A DNA stretch of 64,000 nt from Streptomyces griseomycini (GTDB lineage: Bacteria; Actinomycetota; Actinomycetes; Streptomycetales; Streptomycetaceae). The stretch spans positions 41,590 through 105,589 of the forward strand of contig NZ_JACHJI010000019.1 in assembly GCF_014203535.1 (NCBI RefSeq), given 5' to 3'. The notes under the pieces were generated by a model. The model worked only from the letters and a program-made list of their open reading frames with translations. It was not told the origin of the DNA and did no database searches. Below are positions 1 to 8,580 of the stretch, in pieces; position 1 is the first letter of the stretch; each line of letters begins with the position of its first letter. A program made the position numbers and the translations under genes.

Positions 1-702
1 GAGTCCCGGCACCGGCTCGCCCGCGCCATCTGCCACGGCGGCCGCGGACAGATTCGCCAGGCGTACCGGGACGGCCAGGAGGACCAGCTCGCCGCCCTCG
101 GCCTGGTCCTCAAGGCCGTCGTGCTGGGGAACACCCGCTACGTGGACGCCGCCGTCGCTCAGCTCCGCGCGGAGGGCCACGACATCAAGGACGAGGACTT
201 GGCCCGCCTGTCCCCGCTGAAGAACGCGCACATCAACTTCCTGGGCCGCTACCTGTTCAACATCGCCTCCTCCGGCCCCGCCCAGGGCCTGCGGCCCCTG
301 CGCGACCCGGACGAGGCCGAGCCCGACGACGGGGACGAGGACCGATCCGCGCGTACCGGCCGCGCTGCGCCCGAGGGCCGGGTCAGGCCGTGCAGCGGCG
401 CCACGGCTTGTCGTACTGTGCGACGTCCCGTGAGTTCTCCTGAGCGGCGAACAGCTGCCGTTCCTCGGCATCGGGTTCGTGGACAGGCGTACCCGCAGGT
501 GCCGGTGCCGGCTGGAACCTCGCGTGCCCTTCTCGATGTCCTGGTGCATATGAACGATGCACTTCGTAACGTGGTGCCCGCCGGGGTTGTTGCCGTGGTT
601 CTCCTGCCCCTCGGAGCGTCAGTCTCCCGCTTGGTCTACTTCGTGACCTTGATCCCCTCCAACTCGGTGGACTCCGGCGCCAGGACGGCGAACCAGTCGT
701 AG
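1..702 (+). CDS. Tn3 family transposase, C-terminal part (5' end outside window)
   Basis: The frame is open from base 1 and reads as the last part of a Tn3-type transposase, the DDE enzyme that carries out replicative transposition. The diagnostic stretch includes NTRYVDAAVAQLRAEGH, the DLARLSPLKN segment, the NFLGRYLF segment and the closing GLRPLRDPDEAEPDDGDED tail. Family proteins usually stop a few residues after this acidic tail. Here the frame runs on to 702 and into the 3' end of a convincing minus-strand gene, so homology ends near base 345 and the original stop has been lost by an indel or junction. I infer a truncated, inactive copy. The first in-frame start codon is GTG at 121, but that is internal to the family alignment. 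Confidence 0.75.
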   Translation, partial: ESRHRLARAICHGGRGQIRQAYRDGQEDQLAALGLVLKAVVLGNTRYVDAAVAQLRAEGHDIKDEDLARLSPLKNAHINFLGRYLFNIASSGPAQGLRPLRDPDEAEPDDGDEDRSARTGRAAPEGRVRPCSGATACRTVRRPVSSPERRTAAVPRHRVRGQAYPQVPVPAGTSRALLDVLVHMNDALRNVVPAGVVAVVLLPLGASVSRLVYFVTLIPSNSVDSGARTANQS

Positions 703-1457
703 GGGGAGTGCTTGGGGCTGTGGATGACCGGAACGCCGGCGTTCGCCTCGGTGTCCGCGGACGTACGGCCGACCTTGGTGGACGTGCCGTCCTTCCAGGT
801 GCAGGTGACCTCCCGGGCGGTCTTGGCGACCTGGCCAAACACCAGGCGCGGGGCGGCCGTGCCGTCCCCTGGGAGCAGCGGGAGCGAGACGGTCCCGTGC
901 TCGCCGCCGGTCAGGACGTCGTCCTCGGGTAGCACCAAGTTCCCGATCTGAGTGGTCCTCGCCTCTTCACCGGTGACCCGGTGCACGAAGTGCGCGACCT
1001 TGCCCACCAGGTCGGAGGCTGTGGAGACGTCCTGCGGGTGCTCGCCGAACTTCGCCATGGCCGCCAGGGTGGCCTGGGCCTCCGCCGTGTCCGCCGGAGC
1101 CTTCCACACGTCGATGTACACCCTCCACGGCACTCCCGCGTCGGTGCCGCTCGCCAGGGTCGTCCGCATGTGCGGCTCGGATGCCTCCGCGCTGGCGACC
1201 GGCCGGCTCGCCGACGACACCCCCCGTTCCCCGTCACCGGACAGCCCGTTCAGTGCCAGAGCCCCCGTGGAGCCGGCCACGACCAGGGTGGTGGTCGCCA
1301 CGACCGCCCAGCGACGGGCCCTGCGGCGGCGGCCGCCGCGGATCAGCGCCTGGGCGGGGGCTGTGCCGATCCTCACCTCGTCGGCGGCTTCGGCCAGCAG
1401 GAAGGCGATGTCGTGCTGTGTCATGTTGTGGCTCGTCTCCCGGTCCGCGCTCTTCAC
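636..1457 (-). CDS. Membrane-anchored partner protein of a SigE-type sigma factor (hypothetical)
   Basis: A 273-residue protein with a short cytoplasmic N-terminus (HDIAFLLAEAADEVRIGT), a cluster of arginines near residues 42-49 and one membrane helix at about 50-71, followed by an extracytoplasmic domain of about 200 residues. The GTG start at 1457 overlaps the TGA stop of the upstream sigma factor (GTGA), so the two are translationally coupled. This arrangement is common for SigE-like ECF sigma factors in actinomycetes, where the second gene encodes a single-pass protein of unknown detail. An anti-sigma or sensor role is inferred from context and topology only; no ZAS zinc motif (HxxxCxxC) is visible. 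Its 3' end is overlapped by the runaway frame of the Tn3 fragment. Confidence 0.75.
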   Translation of the reverse strand: MKSADRETSHNMTQHDIAFLLAEAADEVRIGTAPAQALIRGGRRRRARRWAVVATTTLVVAGSTGALALNGLSGDGERGVSSASRPVASAEASEPHMRTTLASGTDAGVPWRVYIDVWKAPADTAEAQATLAAMAKFGEHPQDVSTASDLVGKVAHFVHRVTGEEARTTQIGNLVLPEDDVLTGGEHGTVSLPLLPGDGTAAPRLVFGQVAKTAREVTCTWKDGTSTKVGRTSADTEANAGVPVIHSPKHSPYDWFAVLAPESTELEGIKVTK

Positions 1458-1996
1458 GTTCGTCCTCCCTGCGTCACTTTCTCCGCCAGTCCCGAAACGG
1501 CGCGCAGCTTCGCGATCCCCTTGGCTGCGTTGCTCTTCACCGTGCCGACCGAACAGCCCATCGCCTCGGCCGTCTGTGTCTCAGTGAGGTCCTCCCAGTA
1601 ACGTAGGACCACTGCTTCCCGCTGCCGTGCCGGCAATTGGGCCAGCGCCTTCAGCAGCGTGTGACGGTCGTCGGCCTGGGCGATCCGGTCACCGGTGTCG
1701 GCCACCTCGTGTGTCAGGCCCGCGTCCCCGCTCCTGGGCAACAGGAACTCCCGCAGCTTCCTTCGGTATCTGCGGGCATGCGCGTTGATCATCACTCGTC
1801 GCACGTACGCCTCAGGGGCGTCGGCCAGGGCGACCCTGTGCCAGGCCACATAGACCTGCTCCAGCGTCGACTGGACCAGATCCTCCGCAGCGTGCTGCTC
1901 ACCCGTGAGCAGAAATGCCGTGCGCATCAGGCGCGGCCAGCAACCGACGACGAAATCGTGGAACTCTCGGTCCCCGACCTGCTTTCGAACCCCCAT
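1454..1996 (-). CDS. SigE family RNA polymerase sigma factor (ECF)
   Basis: A sigma-70 family ECF regulator of 180 residues. Region 2 is visible as LVQSTLEQVYVAWHRV, and region 4 as the helix-turn-helix TETQTAEAMGCSVGTVKSNA preceded by the REAVVLRYWEDL segment. It would direct RNA polymerase to a small regulon, probably including its own operon. ATG at 1996 is chosen because GGAGG lies about 9 bases upstream; a GTG two codons earlier sits almost on the Shine-Dalgarno. The downstream gene overlaps it by 4 bases. The pair lies between a Tn3 transposase tail and a Tn3-type resolvase, so it may be transposon cargo or may have been flanked later. Confidence 0.9.
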   Translation of the reverse strand: MGVRKQVGDREFHDFVVGCWPRLMRTAFLLTGEQHAAEDLVQSTLEQVYVAWHRVALADAPEAYVRRVMINAHARRYRRKLREFLLPRSGDAGLTHEVADTGDRIAQADDRHTLLKALAQLPARQREAVVLRYWEDLTETQTAEAMGCSVGTVKSNAAKGIAKLRAVSGLAEKVTQGGRT

Positions 1997-2218
1997 GAGC
2001 ACCTCCCTCCTAGATGCTCAAAAGAGTCCATACGAAGCCGAGACCGTTGCCTCACCACGGAATCTTCTTCCGCTTCGCACAAACGATCCTTCCGAGAGCA
2101 AGATCAATAATGGGCCGCCGGATCGCCGCCGGACCCGGATTCGCTCTCACAGCCCGTTCTCACTCACAAGCGGCACGGATCCCGTTCCGAGACTTGCATG
2201 GCGCGAACATTCGGGGCC

Positions 2219-3226
2219 ATGACGAGCCCTCAGCACCCCTCCCCGGCGGACCGGTCGGACGCCGACGCCGTCGAGGCTCACGCCTGTCCGAAGTGCGAAG
2301 CCCAGCCCGGATCACCGTGCCGCTCGCGCGGCGGCGCGGTCGCCTCCGCCTACCACACCCGCCGCTTCACCCGCGTGCCCCGGCTGAAGAAGGCACTGCG
2401 CGTGCCGACTCCGGCCGACCGCGCACCGGGCCGGCCGTGGCGGCCGGGCACCCCTCCTCCCGCACCGGTCGATCCGGCCCTGCCGAGCGCGGACATCCGC
2501 ATCGGCTACGCCCGCTGCTCCACCCTCGGCCAGGAACTCGACTCCCAGCTCGACGCCCTCGCCGGGCACGGCATCCCCCGGGACAAGATCTTCGCCGAGA
2601 AGATCAGCACCCGCATCCGCGTACGCCCGAAGTCCGAGGAGGCCCTCCGTACGGCGCGGGTGGTCAAGGCCCACGCCCCGCACTGCCGGGTCATCTTCAC
2701 CGCGTACGAGATGAAACGACTCGGCCGTGACGCCGCCGAACTCACCGCGCTCGCCGACCACCTCACCGCCCACGGTCTCATCCTGGAGATGCTCGCCGGG
2801 CCACTGCCCGGCATCTACGACCCCACCGGCCCGGGGAAGCTGCTGTTCGCGTTCTTCGCCGCGATGGCGGAGACCGAGCGGGAGAACATCTGCGAATCGA
2901 CGCTGGAGGGGCTCGACACCGCGGCCCGCAAGGGCAAGCACGGCGGCCGGCCCCCGGTCGTCACCGACGACATGCTCCGCACCGTGCCGCGGCGCCGCGC
3001 GGGCGGTGAGTCCGTCGAGCGGATCCAACCCGACCTGATCATCCCCACCGGCAAACGCAAGGGACACAACCCCTCGGTGGCCAGCATCTACCGGGCCCTC
3101 GCCGAGCACGCCAAGCGCGAGGCATACCCCGAAGCCGTCGAGCAGGCCCACGCCGACTTCGCCGCCAGCCGGACCGCGACGGTCCCCGAGCCCCGCCCCG
3201 ACACCCCTGACCGAGCGTCACTCTGA
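2219..3226 (+). CDS. Serine recombinase (Tn3-type resolvase) with N-terminal zinc-finger-like module
   Basis: A 335-residue site-specific recombinase, presumably the resolvase that separates cointegrates of a Tn3-family transposon. Residues 23-46 form a Cys-Pro-x-Cys / Cys / His module (C23, C26, C34, H46), a likely zinc finger seen in some actinobacterial phage and transposon proteins. The resolvase fold follows: IRIGYARCSTLGQELD with nucleophile Ser101, the YEMKRLGRDAAEL segment, and FAFFAAMAETERENI leading to the long helix. The C-terminal GGRPPVVTDDM region starts the HTH domain. This is the only intact copy; deleted versions recur near 37.3, 40.8, 42.9 and 58.0 kb. ATG at 2219 is preferred over the in-frame start at 2198. 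A weak trace of a Tn3 transposase tail follows around 3300-3360. Confidence 0.85.
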   Translation: MTSPQHPSPADRSDADAVEAHACPKCEAQPGSPCRSRGGAVASAYHTRRFTRVPRLKKALRVPTPADRAPGRPWRPGTPPPAPVDPALPSADIRIGYARCSTLGQELDSQLDALAGHGIPRDKIFAEKISTRIRVRPKSEEALRTARVVKAHAPHCRVIFTAYEMKRLGRDAAELTALADHLTAHGLILEMLAGPLPGIYDPTGPGKLLFAFFAAMAETERENICESTLEGLDTAARKGKHGGRPPVVTDDMLRTVPRRRAGGESVERIQPDLIIPTGKRKGHNPSVASIYRALAEHAKREAYPEAVEQAHADFAASRTATVPEPRPDTPDRASL

Positions 3227-3329
3227 TCACGGAGAGCTACTTGTCACTTCGCGGCAGCTTCGGGAGGACAGGACCGAGAACCCCAGCCCAGGGCCATGAT
3301 CAATCTCAGCGCTACATCCTGTACCGCAA

Positions 3330-3623
3330 CTACTCAGACCCGAGCGAGCTCGACACGATCCACACACCGGCGAGCACGTGGCCGCCAAGCCGGACCGCCC
3401 AGGCGGTGTCGTGCGGGACGTCGTTGATCACCAGCATGCCGGCGAGCACGTCCGAGGTCACCCATCCGTAGCCGGCGGCCTTGGCCCACGGTGCCGCCTC
3501 CGGGCGCGAGAAGCACGAGGGGAAGAAGCGCCACAGCGCGCAGGCCGAGGTGGTGCCGTCGGGAATCGAGCATGGAGGAAGTCCTTCCTCGCAGGTCTCG
3601 TTGCCCAGGACGAACCGATCCAA
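3330..3623 (-). pseudogene. Possible membrane protein remnant
   Basis: A 97-residue frame with a hydrophobic second half (WVTSDVLAGMLVINDVPHD, then VRLGGHVLAGVWIVSS), looking like two membrane segments joined by a DVPHDTAW loop. The N-terminal third has no recognisable character. It lies just downstream of the aldo/keto reductase on the same strand and next to a Tn3 trace, so it is probably the surviving end of a longer integral membrane protein. No family can be assigned. Confidence 0.3.
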
Positions 3624-3695
3624 GGCACGGGACGACCTTTCGCACGGGTGAGTTCGGGCCGTCGGCCGCGAGCGGGCAGGGGCTGGCCGGGTCGG

Positions 3696-4601
3696 TCAGC
3701 GGATCGCGTCGAGGGCGGCGAGGGTCTGCGCGTCGAGGGTGATCGCGCCCGCTGCCAGGTTCGCTTCGCGGTGGGCGGCGGTGGCGGTGCCGGGGATGAG
3801 GAGGGTCCGGGGGCTGTGGTGCAGGAGCCAGGCCAGGCCGACCTGGGCCGGGGTGCACCCCAGGCGTTCGGCGGCGGCGATCACGGCGGGTTCGTCGGTC
3901 ACCTTGGCCATGCCCGGGATCGCGCCGCCCAGCGGGAAGTAGGGCACCCAGGCGATCTGCTCCTCGGTGCAGAGCTCGAGCAGGTCCTCGTCCTCGCGGG
4001 CCACGAGGCTGTAGGGGTTCTGCACGCACACGATGCCCGCCGGCAGGGCGCGGCGCGTCACATCCGGGGAGACGCTGCTCAGGCCGATGGCGCCGATCTT
4101 TCCCGCGTCGCGCAGCGCGATCAGTTCCGCGAGCTGGTCGTCGAGGTCGACCTTCTGCTCGTCGGGGAAGGGGATGGTCATCCCGGCGTCCATACGGCGC
4201 AGGTTGACCACCGGGACCTGCTCCATCCCGAGCGTGGTGAGCTCCGCTTCGATGCCGGCCCGCAGTTCCTCGGGGCGTTGGGCCACCCGCATCGGGAACG
4301 GTCCGGCGTGGTCGGAGGCGGCGCCGACCTTGGTGACGACCAGCACGTCGTCCCCGGGGCGCAGCGCCTCGCGGATGAGGCCGTTGACGAAGCCGTCGCC
4401 GTAGAAGTGGGCGGTGTCCACGTGGTCGACACCGAGGTCGAACGCGTGACGCAGCAGAGCGATGGCCGCCGGGCGGTCGTCGTGCAGGCGTTCCAGCTGC
4501 ATCGCGCCGTACCCGATGCGGGAGACCGTGCGGCCGGCCAGCCGGCCGACGCCTCCGGGACGCGGGGCGGAGGAGGTGGTAGGGGTGGTTTCGGAGGTCA
4601 T
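3696..4601 (-). CDS. Aldo/keto reductase
   Basis: A 301-residue NADPH-dependent oxidoreductase of the aldo/keto reductase superfamily. The N-terminus shows RIGYGAMQL; three of the catalytic tetrad are clear: D62 and Y67 in VDTAHFYG, and K91 in VVTKVG. The usual His (in a LxLLQxH strand) is replaced by a VVNLRRMD segment, which is atypical although some AKR branches vary here. The cofactor end shows LIPGTATAAHREANL near the C-terminus. It is divergent from a TetR regulator with two inverted repeats between them, so it is probably repressed by that protein and induced by an electrophile or drug. Its substrate cannot be read from sequence. Confidence 0.88.
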   Translation of the reverse strand: MTSETTPTTSSAPRPGGVGRLAGRTVSRIGYGAMQLERLHDDRPAAIALLRHAFDLGVDHVDTAHFYGDGFVNGLIREALRPGDDVLVVTKVGAASDHAGPFPMRVAQRPEELRAGIEAELTTLGMEQVPVVNLRRMDAGMTIPFPDEQKVDLDDQLAELIALRDAGKIGAIGLSSVSPDVTRRALPAGIVCVQNPYSLVAREDEDLLELCTEEQIAWVPYFPLGGAIPGMAKVTDEPAVIAAAERLGCTPAQVGLAWLLHHSPRTLLIPGTATAAHREANLAAGAITLDAQTLAALDAIR

Positions 4602-4635
4602 GGCTTCCTGTGCTCCCGTGAGAGACTGGACTGAT

Positions 4636-4685
4636 ACGGAGGAGCCTCCGTTACACCGACCGTAGCACTACCGGAGGTCCCTCCG
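4636..4685. promoter_or_regulatory. Two palindromes between divergent AKR and TetR genes
   Basis: ACGGAG-4-CTCCGT at 4636-4651 and CGGAGG-2-CCTCCG at 4672-4685 lie between the reductase and the TetR gene. They share the CGGAG half-site and probably form the operator for the adjacent TetR protein. The second overlaps the Shine-Dalgarno of the TetR gene, which would give tight autoregulation. Confidence 0.55.
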
Positions 4686-4687
4686 CT

Positions 4688-5308
4688 TTGTCTTCGTCGT
4701 CACGCCCCCAGACCCCGGACCCGGCCGAGCGCGCCGGCCGGCCGGTCCGCCGTGATGCGCGGCGCAACCGCGACAAGCTCATCGCCGTCGCCCAGGCCGC
4801 CTTCGCCGCCGCCGAGGGGCCGGTCTCCCTGGAGGGCATCGCCCGCCGGGCCGGCGTCGGCATCGGCACCCTCTACCGCCACTTCCCCACCCGCGAGGAC
4901 CTCGTCGACGCCGTCTACGCCAGCGAACTCGACGCCGTGACCGCGAGTGCCCCCGACCTCCTCGACCGGCACCCCGCCGACATCGCCCTGCGCGCCTGGA
5001 TCGGCCGCTACGCCACCTTCGTCGCGACCAAGCGCGGCATGATGGACACGCTGCGCACCGCCGTCGCCTCCGGGCGCATCGCGGCTCCCTCGCGCGAACG
5101 CGTCGCCGCCACCATCGCCACGATCCTCGACCAGGGCGCCGCGACCGGCGCCCTCCGCACGGACGTCGACCCCGACGACGTCACCACCCTGCTCGTCGGC
5201 GTGTTCGCCGCCATCATCGACGGCGCCCCTCAAGAGCGGACCGACCGCCTGCTCGACCTCCTCGTCGATGCGGTGCGCCCGAAAGCCGGAGCGCGTGCGG
5301 ACTCGTGA
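4688..5308 (+). CDS. TetR family transcriptional regulator
   Basis: A 206-residue repressor-type regulator. The N-terminal HTH spans roughly residues 24-68 (RDKLIAVAQAAFA, then LEGIARRAGVGIGTLYRHFP), followed by a helical ligand domain. The TTG start at 4688 is supported by GGAGG about 10 bases upstream; no better ATG/GTG precedes the conserved HTH. It is divergent from the aldo/keto reductase and the two palindromes in the gap fit autoregulation plus control of the reductase. Confidence 0.88.
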   Translation: MSSSSRPQTPDPAERAGRPVRRDARRNRDKLIAVAQAAFAAAEGPVSLEGIARRAGVGIGTLYRHFPTREDLVDAVYASELDAVTASAPDLLDRHPADIALRAWIGRYATFVATKRGMMDTLRTAVASGRIAAPSRERVAATIATILDQGAATGALRTDVDPDDVTTLLVGVFAAIIDGAPQERTDRLLDLLVDAVRPKAGARADS

Positions 5309-5513
5309 TCGGCAGAGTCGCCCGCCCCGTCGTCGAAGGATCGTTCGCCGACGCTTTCGGGCCCGGCCTCGACTGCTGATCCGGGGCATCCCGCGTCGCG
5401 CTCCCGTCGGACCCGCGTATCCGTCAGTGGCAGACGTCCGGCGCTGAGCAGTCAGCGCCAGCCCGCCGAGATCATCGCCTGGCGGGCTGGCGCATCCGTG
5501 CCGTGCCCCCGCT

Positions 5514-6419
5514 TCAGATGCAGATCACGATCTTCCCGCGTGTGCGTCCGCGCTCGGCGTGCGCGTGGGCGTCGACGATCCGCTCCAGGGGGTAGGTCTG
5601 TTCGACACGGGGTGTGTAGCGGCCTTGCCGACCCAGTTCCGCGGCCGCGGACAGGAGAGTGGAGTCGTTCTCCGCGTTGACCACATGCGTGCCCAGGCGC
5701 TGCCCGCCTGCGTGGTCGGCGACCGTCGCGACGCGCGTCGGGTCGCCCGTGATCGCGACGAGGTCGTCCAGGGATCCGGAGGCCGCGGTGTCGAGCACGA
5801 TGTCGACGCCGTGCGGAGCGAGAGCGGGGAGACGCTGCGCGAGGCCGGGGCCGTAGGTGACGGGCACGGCGCCGAGAGAGGTGAGGAACTCGTGGTTGCG
5901 TTCGCCGGCTGTCCCGATCACGGTGGCACCTTGTGCCGCGGCGATCTCGACTGCCGCGCTGCCCACACCTCCGGCGGCGCCCTCGACGAGAAGGGTGCGC
6001 CCCGCGAGGGAGCCGAGCGCGTTCAGGCCACGCATCGCGGTCACGGACGCGAGACCGGCGCCCGCAGCCTGCTCATCGTTCCACGTGTCGGGGGCGTGGG
6101 CCCAGGCCGAGAGGATGACCAGCTCCGCGGTTGCGCCGGTGACACCGCCCAGCCCGAAGACGCGGTCGCCGATGCTCACCCCCTGTACTCCGTCACCGAC
6201 TTCGTCGACCACGCCGGCGGCGTCGCGCCCGGGAACGGCGGGCAGCTCCAGGGGAAGCAGCCGGCGCAGGGCGCCGGCGCGCAGCTTCCAGTCGATGGGA
6301 TTGACGCTGGCCGCCGCGACGCGGACGCGTATCCCACCAAGTCCGGGGCGGGGCTCGGGGGCCTGCTCGATCACCAGGCTCTCCGCTCCGCCGTATTCAT
6401 GGAAGCGGGCTGCACGCAT
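5514..6419 (-). CDS. NAD(P)H-dependent quinone oxidoreductase, MDR superfamily
   Basis: A 301-residue medium-chain dehydrogenase/reductase of the zinc-free quinone oxidoreductase type. It has the N-terminal GroES-like domain (AASVNPIDWKLRAG, PGRDAAGVV) and a Rossmann domain with the nucleotide loop LVEGAAGGVGSAAVEIA near residues 145-160. The C-terminus GKIVICI is typical. It would reduce quinones or enones with NADPH. It is divergent from a HxlR regulator, a classic pairing for redox- or quinone-responsive control. Confidence 0.9.
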   Translation of the reverse strand: MRAARFHEYGGAESLVIEQAPEPRPGLGGIRVRVAAASVNPIDWKLRAGALRRLLPLELPAVPGRDAAGVVDEVGDGVQGVSIGDRVFGLGGVTGATAELVILSAWAHAPDTWNDEQAAGAGLASVTAMRGLNALGSLAGRTLLVEGAAGGVGSAAVEIAAAQGATVIGTAGERNHEFLTSLGAVPVTYGPGLAQRLPALAPHGVDIVLDTAASGSLDDLVAITGDPTRVATVADHAGGQRLGTHVVNAENDSTLLSAAAELGRQGRYTPRVEQTYPLERIVDAHAHAERGRTRGKIVICI

Positions 6420-6631
6420 AATGTCCTGCCTTGCCTTTACAGGTCGAGATGATGGTGTTCATCCGACGCCCGTTACTCTGATGAGGTGCACATCGGCACG
6501 CCGGCTGCCTTCCGGCCGGAGGAGGACGGGAGCGGATCGGTGAGGCTGCCGAGCAGGCAGGCGGCCACCCGCCCCGAGAACCACGCCCTGCCCGTCGCCG
6601 GAATACCTGCCGTTGAGTCGATGCTCCGGAA

Positions 6632-6664
6632 GGTATCCAGAAGGTCGGTCACCATCTGGATACC
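6632..6664. promoter_or_regulatory. Inverted repeat, likely HxlR operator
   Basis: Perfect 10-bp arms GGTATCCAGA (6632-6641) and TCTGGATACC (6655-6664) separated by 13 bases, 24 bases upstream of the HxlR start and in the gap with the divergent quinone reductase. The GGATACC half-site recurs in the operator region of the second HxlR gene near 13.3 kb. Confidence 0.6.
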
Positions 6665-6688
6665 AAGACCGGAGACGGGAGACCCTCG

Positions 6689-7066
6689 ATGACGCAACGG
6701 CCACCGCTGCCACCCGACTTGTTCGACGAGCTGTGCCCGTCCTCGCTGCTGCCTTTCCGCTTCGGTGACAAATGGGCACCCCTGGTCCTCCGCTGCCTGG
6801 AGGACGGCCCGCGCAGATACTCCGAACTCCGCGTGCCACTGGGCCGCGTCACCCCGAAGGCGCTCATCCAGTCGCTCCGCGGCTTGGAGCGGAACGGGTT
6901 CGTGTCACGCACGGTGCACGCCGACCCGAAACTGCGGGTGGAGTACGCGCTGACACCGCTGGGCCGCAGCACGCTGGAGCCGCTGGCCGCCACGTGCCGA
7001 TGGGCGTCCGAGCACTGGGACGAGCTGCTCGACGCCCGCGAGGGCGGCATCTCCTCCCTCGGCTGA
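6689..7066 (+). CDS. HxlR family winged-helix regulator
   Basis: A 125-residue DNA-binding protein. The hallmark HxlR layout is clear: LLPFRFGDKWAPLVLRCLEDGPRRYSEL, then the recognition segment GRVTPKALIQSLRGLERNGF, then the beta-wing VSRTVHADPKLRVEYALTPLG and a terminal helix. HxlR proteins commonly sense quinones, aldehydes or disulfide stress, which suits the neighbouring quinone reductase. ATG at 6689 is preceded by GGGAG at proper spacing. Confidence 0.9.
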   Translation: MTQRPPLPPDLFDELCPSSLLPFRFGDKWAPLVLRCLEDGPRRYSELRVPLGRVTPKALIQSLRGLERNGFVSRTVHADPKLRVEYALTPLGRSTLEPLAATCRWASEHWDELLDAREGGISSLG

Positions 7067-7363
7067 CCCGAACCTGCGCTGGCGCGTGCCGCACCGGACG
7101 AGCCGCACCTTTGTGTCGACTCGGGGAACCGCCGACAGCGGCCTCCCGCTCGCGGACCGTGCCCCACGTCGGCTGCCCGGCGGGGTCGGGCGCGGGAAGT
7201 TCGAACCGCTCGTCCGTGTCGAGCCGGAAGGTTCCGTACGGGGTGATGTCCGGCCAGAAGAGGGCGGGCGGACCGCGCCGGTCGTCCTCGCTCCTCCGCC
7301 CGAGTGGCGGGGCGGAAGCCGAACGCCGCGCGGATCTGCCGGCGGTGGGCCTTCGCCGCGTCG
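7067..7363. other. Non-coding or decayed spacer
   Basis: About 300 bases between convergent genes. Several GC-driven open frames cross it but none has a recognisable motif or start signal. I see no terminator hairpin with a T-run. Confidence 0.4.
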
Positions 7364-8242
7364 TCACCCGGCCGGCCGTGCCGCCGCGGGGTCGGCCTCC
7401 TCCTCCGTCCGCGCCCCGCAGAACTGCTCGAGCAACAGCGGCGTGCCCAGTGCCGTGGCGGTCAGCTTCCGGTGCGCCGCCTCCAGTGTCCGTACGGCCG
7501 CGGGCAGGCCGGCCGGGGGCGCGGGCCGTCCGCCGCGCGGGCGTCCGGGCGCGGTGGTCACCCACAGTTCTTCCACCCGCCCGCCCTTGAGGACTTTCAG
7601 GTGCCCGGCGGTCAGTGCCTGGTGCGTGGTCCTCCAGCGGGCGAGCGCGTCGCGGGAGACGGTGTCCAGCGGGTACCAGTCGCCGGCGACCCGGGCGCGC
7701 GGCAGGGACCGCTCCAGTTCCAGGTCGGGCAGGCGCATCGGGTGCAGGGCGGTGATCCCGTGCCCGGTGCACACCGCGAGGGCGATCAGCGCGACGGAGC
7801 GTTCCCAGGTCGTCTCGAGCATCCCGGCCGGGTGGTGGCCGGCCAGCAGCCGCAGCGTGCGGTGCGCCTCGGTGGGGGTGAGCCGGTCGGCGAACTCCGG
7901 CGGGGGCGGCTGCAGTTCGAGCGGGCGGCCGTAGTGGCGGGAGAAGGTGTTCACCGAGCTGGTGCGGGCGGCCATGGAGTTGGCCGCGGCCGGCGCGGTG
8001 GGCCCGTGCAGGCCCGGGCGGCGCCGGGTGAGGCCGCGCCGGGCGGCGGCCAGCCAGGCCAGGGCGTTCTGTTCGTCCAGGAGGTCCTCGGTGGTGACCT
8101 GGCCGGTGCCGCACTGCCGCTGCTCGGCGAGCCAGGCGACGTACTCGTCCAGGTAGGTCCTGCGCTGGCGCCGGGTGGCCTCCGTGCGCAGTGTGCCCAC
8201 GAACCGCTCCACGGCGGCGCTGCCGCGGCTGGGGGCGGTCAC
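7364..8242 (-). CDS. Tyrosine-recombinase-like protein lacking catalytic residues
   Basis: A protein of about 292 residues with an N-terminal SAM-like DNA-binding region (VERFVGTLRTEATRRQRRTY, EYVAWLAEQRQCG, LLDEQNALAWLAAARRGL) and a second domain resembling the integrase catalytic fold (WERSVALIALAVCTGHGITA, LPDLELERSLPRAR). The position of the first catalytic Arg (usually TGxRxxEL) reads GHGITAL, and no HxxR box or terminal Tyr is seen, so it is likely inactive or an accessory DNA-binding protein. The start is uncertain: GTG at 8242 is the first with plausible context and avoids the inverted-repeat region upstream, though the frame is open to 8761. No operon partner. Confidence 0.55.
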   Translation of the reverse strand: MTAPSRGSAAVERFVGTLRTEATRRQRRTYLDEYVAWLAEQRQCGTGQVTTEDLLDEQNALAWLAAARRGLTRRRPGLHGPTAPAAANSMAARTSSVNTFSRHYGRPLELQPPPPEFADRLTPTEAHRTLRLLAGHHPAGMLETTWERSVALIALAVCTGHGITALHPMRLPDLELERSLPRARVAGDWYPLDTVSRDALARWRTTHQALTAGHLKVLKGGRVEELWVTTAPGRPRGGRPAPPAGLPAAVRTLEAAHRKLTATALGTPLLLEQFCGARTEEEADPAAARPAG

Positions 8243-8397
8243 GGCTCGTCCCGGCCCCGGGGCGCGGTGGGCCGGCCGGTCCCCGCTCCGTTCGACGGGG
8301 GTGAGTCTCGACAAGGTCCCTCCTCGGTCGTGTCCGTGCGGTGCCCGCGTTCCTCCCGCTTCGAAGTATGCGCGGTGTCCGACCGCCGTGTCATTGG

Positions 8398-8580
8398 ATA
8401 ACAGCAAACAGCTGAAGACCGGGGGATCCCGTCGTCCAGCCGGCCCATCGTCTCGGCTCGTGTCGAACCGAGTCGTACGTGCCGGTCCGGTACGGACAGT
8501 GCGGCCCTCCGGGCTCGCGGACACGGGCTCCACCACCTCGCCCTGTCCGGTCGTCAGGAGGTCCAGCTGTTTGCTGTTAT
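8398..8580. repeat. 17-bp perfect inverted repeat bounding a 183-bp segment
   Basis: ATAACAGCAAACAGCTG at 8398-8414 and its exact reverse complement at 8564-8580. The arms are AT-rich against their surroundings. They lie between a minus-strand gene starting near 8242 and a plus-strand gene starting at 8700, so they could be paired operators of a divergent control region or the ends of a small MITE-like insertion. No clear target duplication is visible. Confidence 0.7.

Noticed and set aside
3378..4634. Long plus-strand frame opposite the aldo/keto reductase
   Set aside because: Antisense shadow in GC-rich DNA: Arg/Gly/Ala-rich, no family motif, while the minus strand gives a clear reductase.
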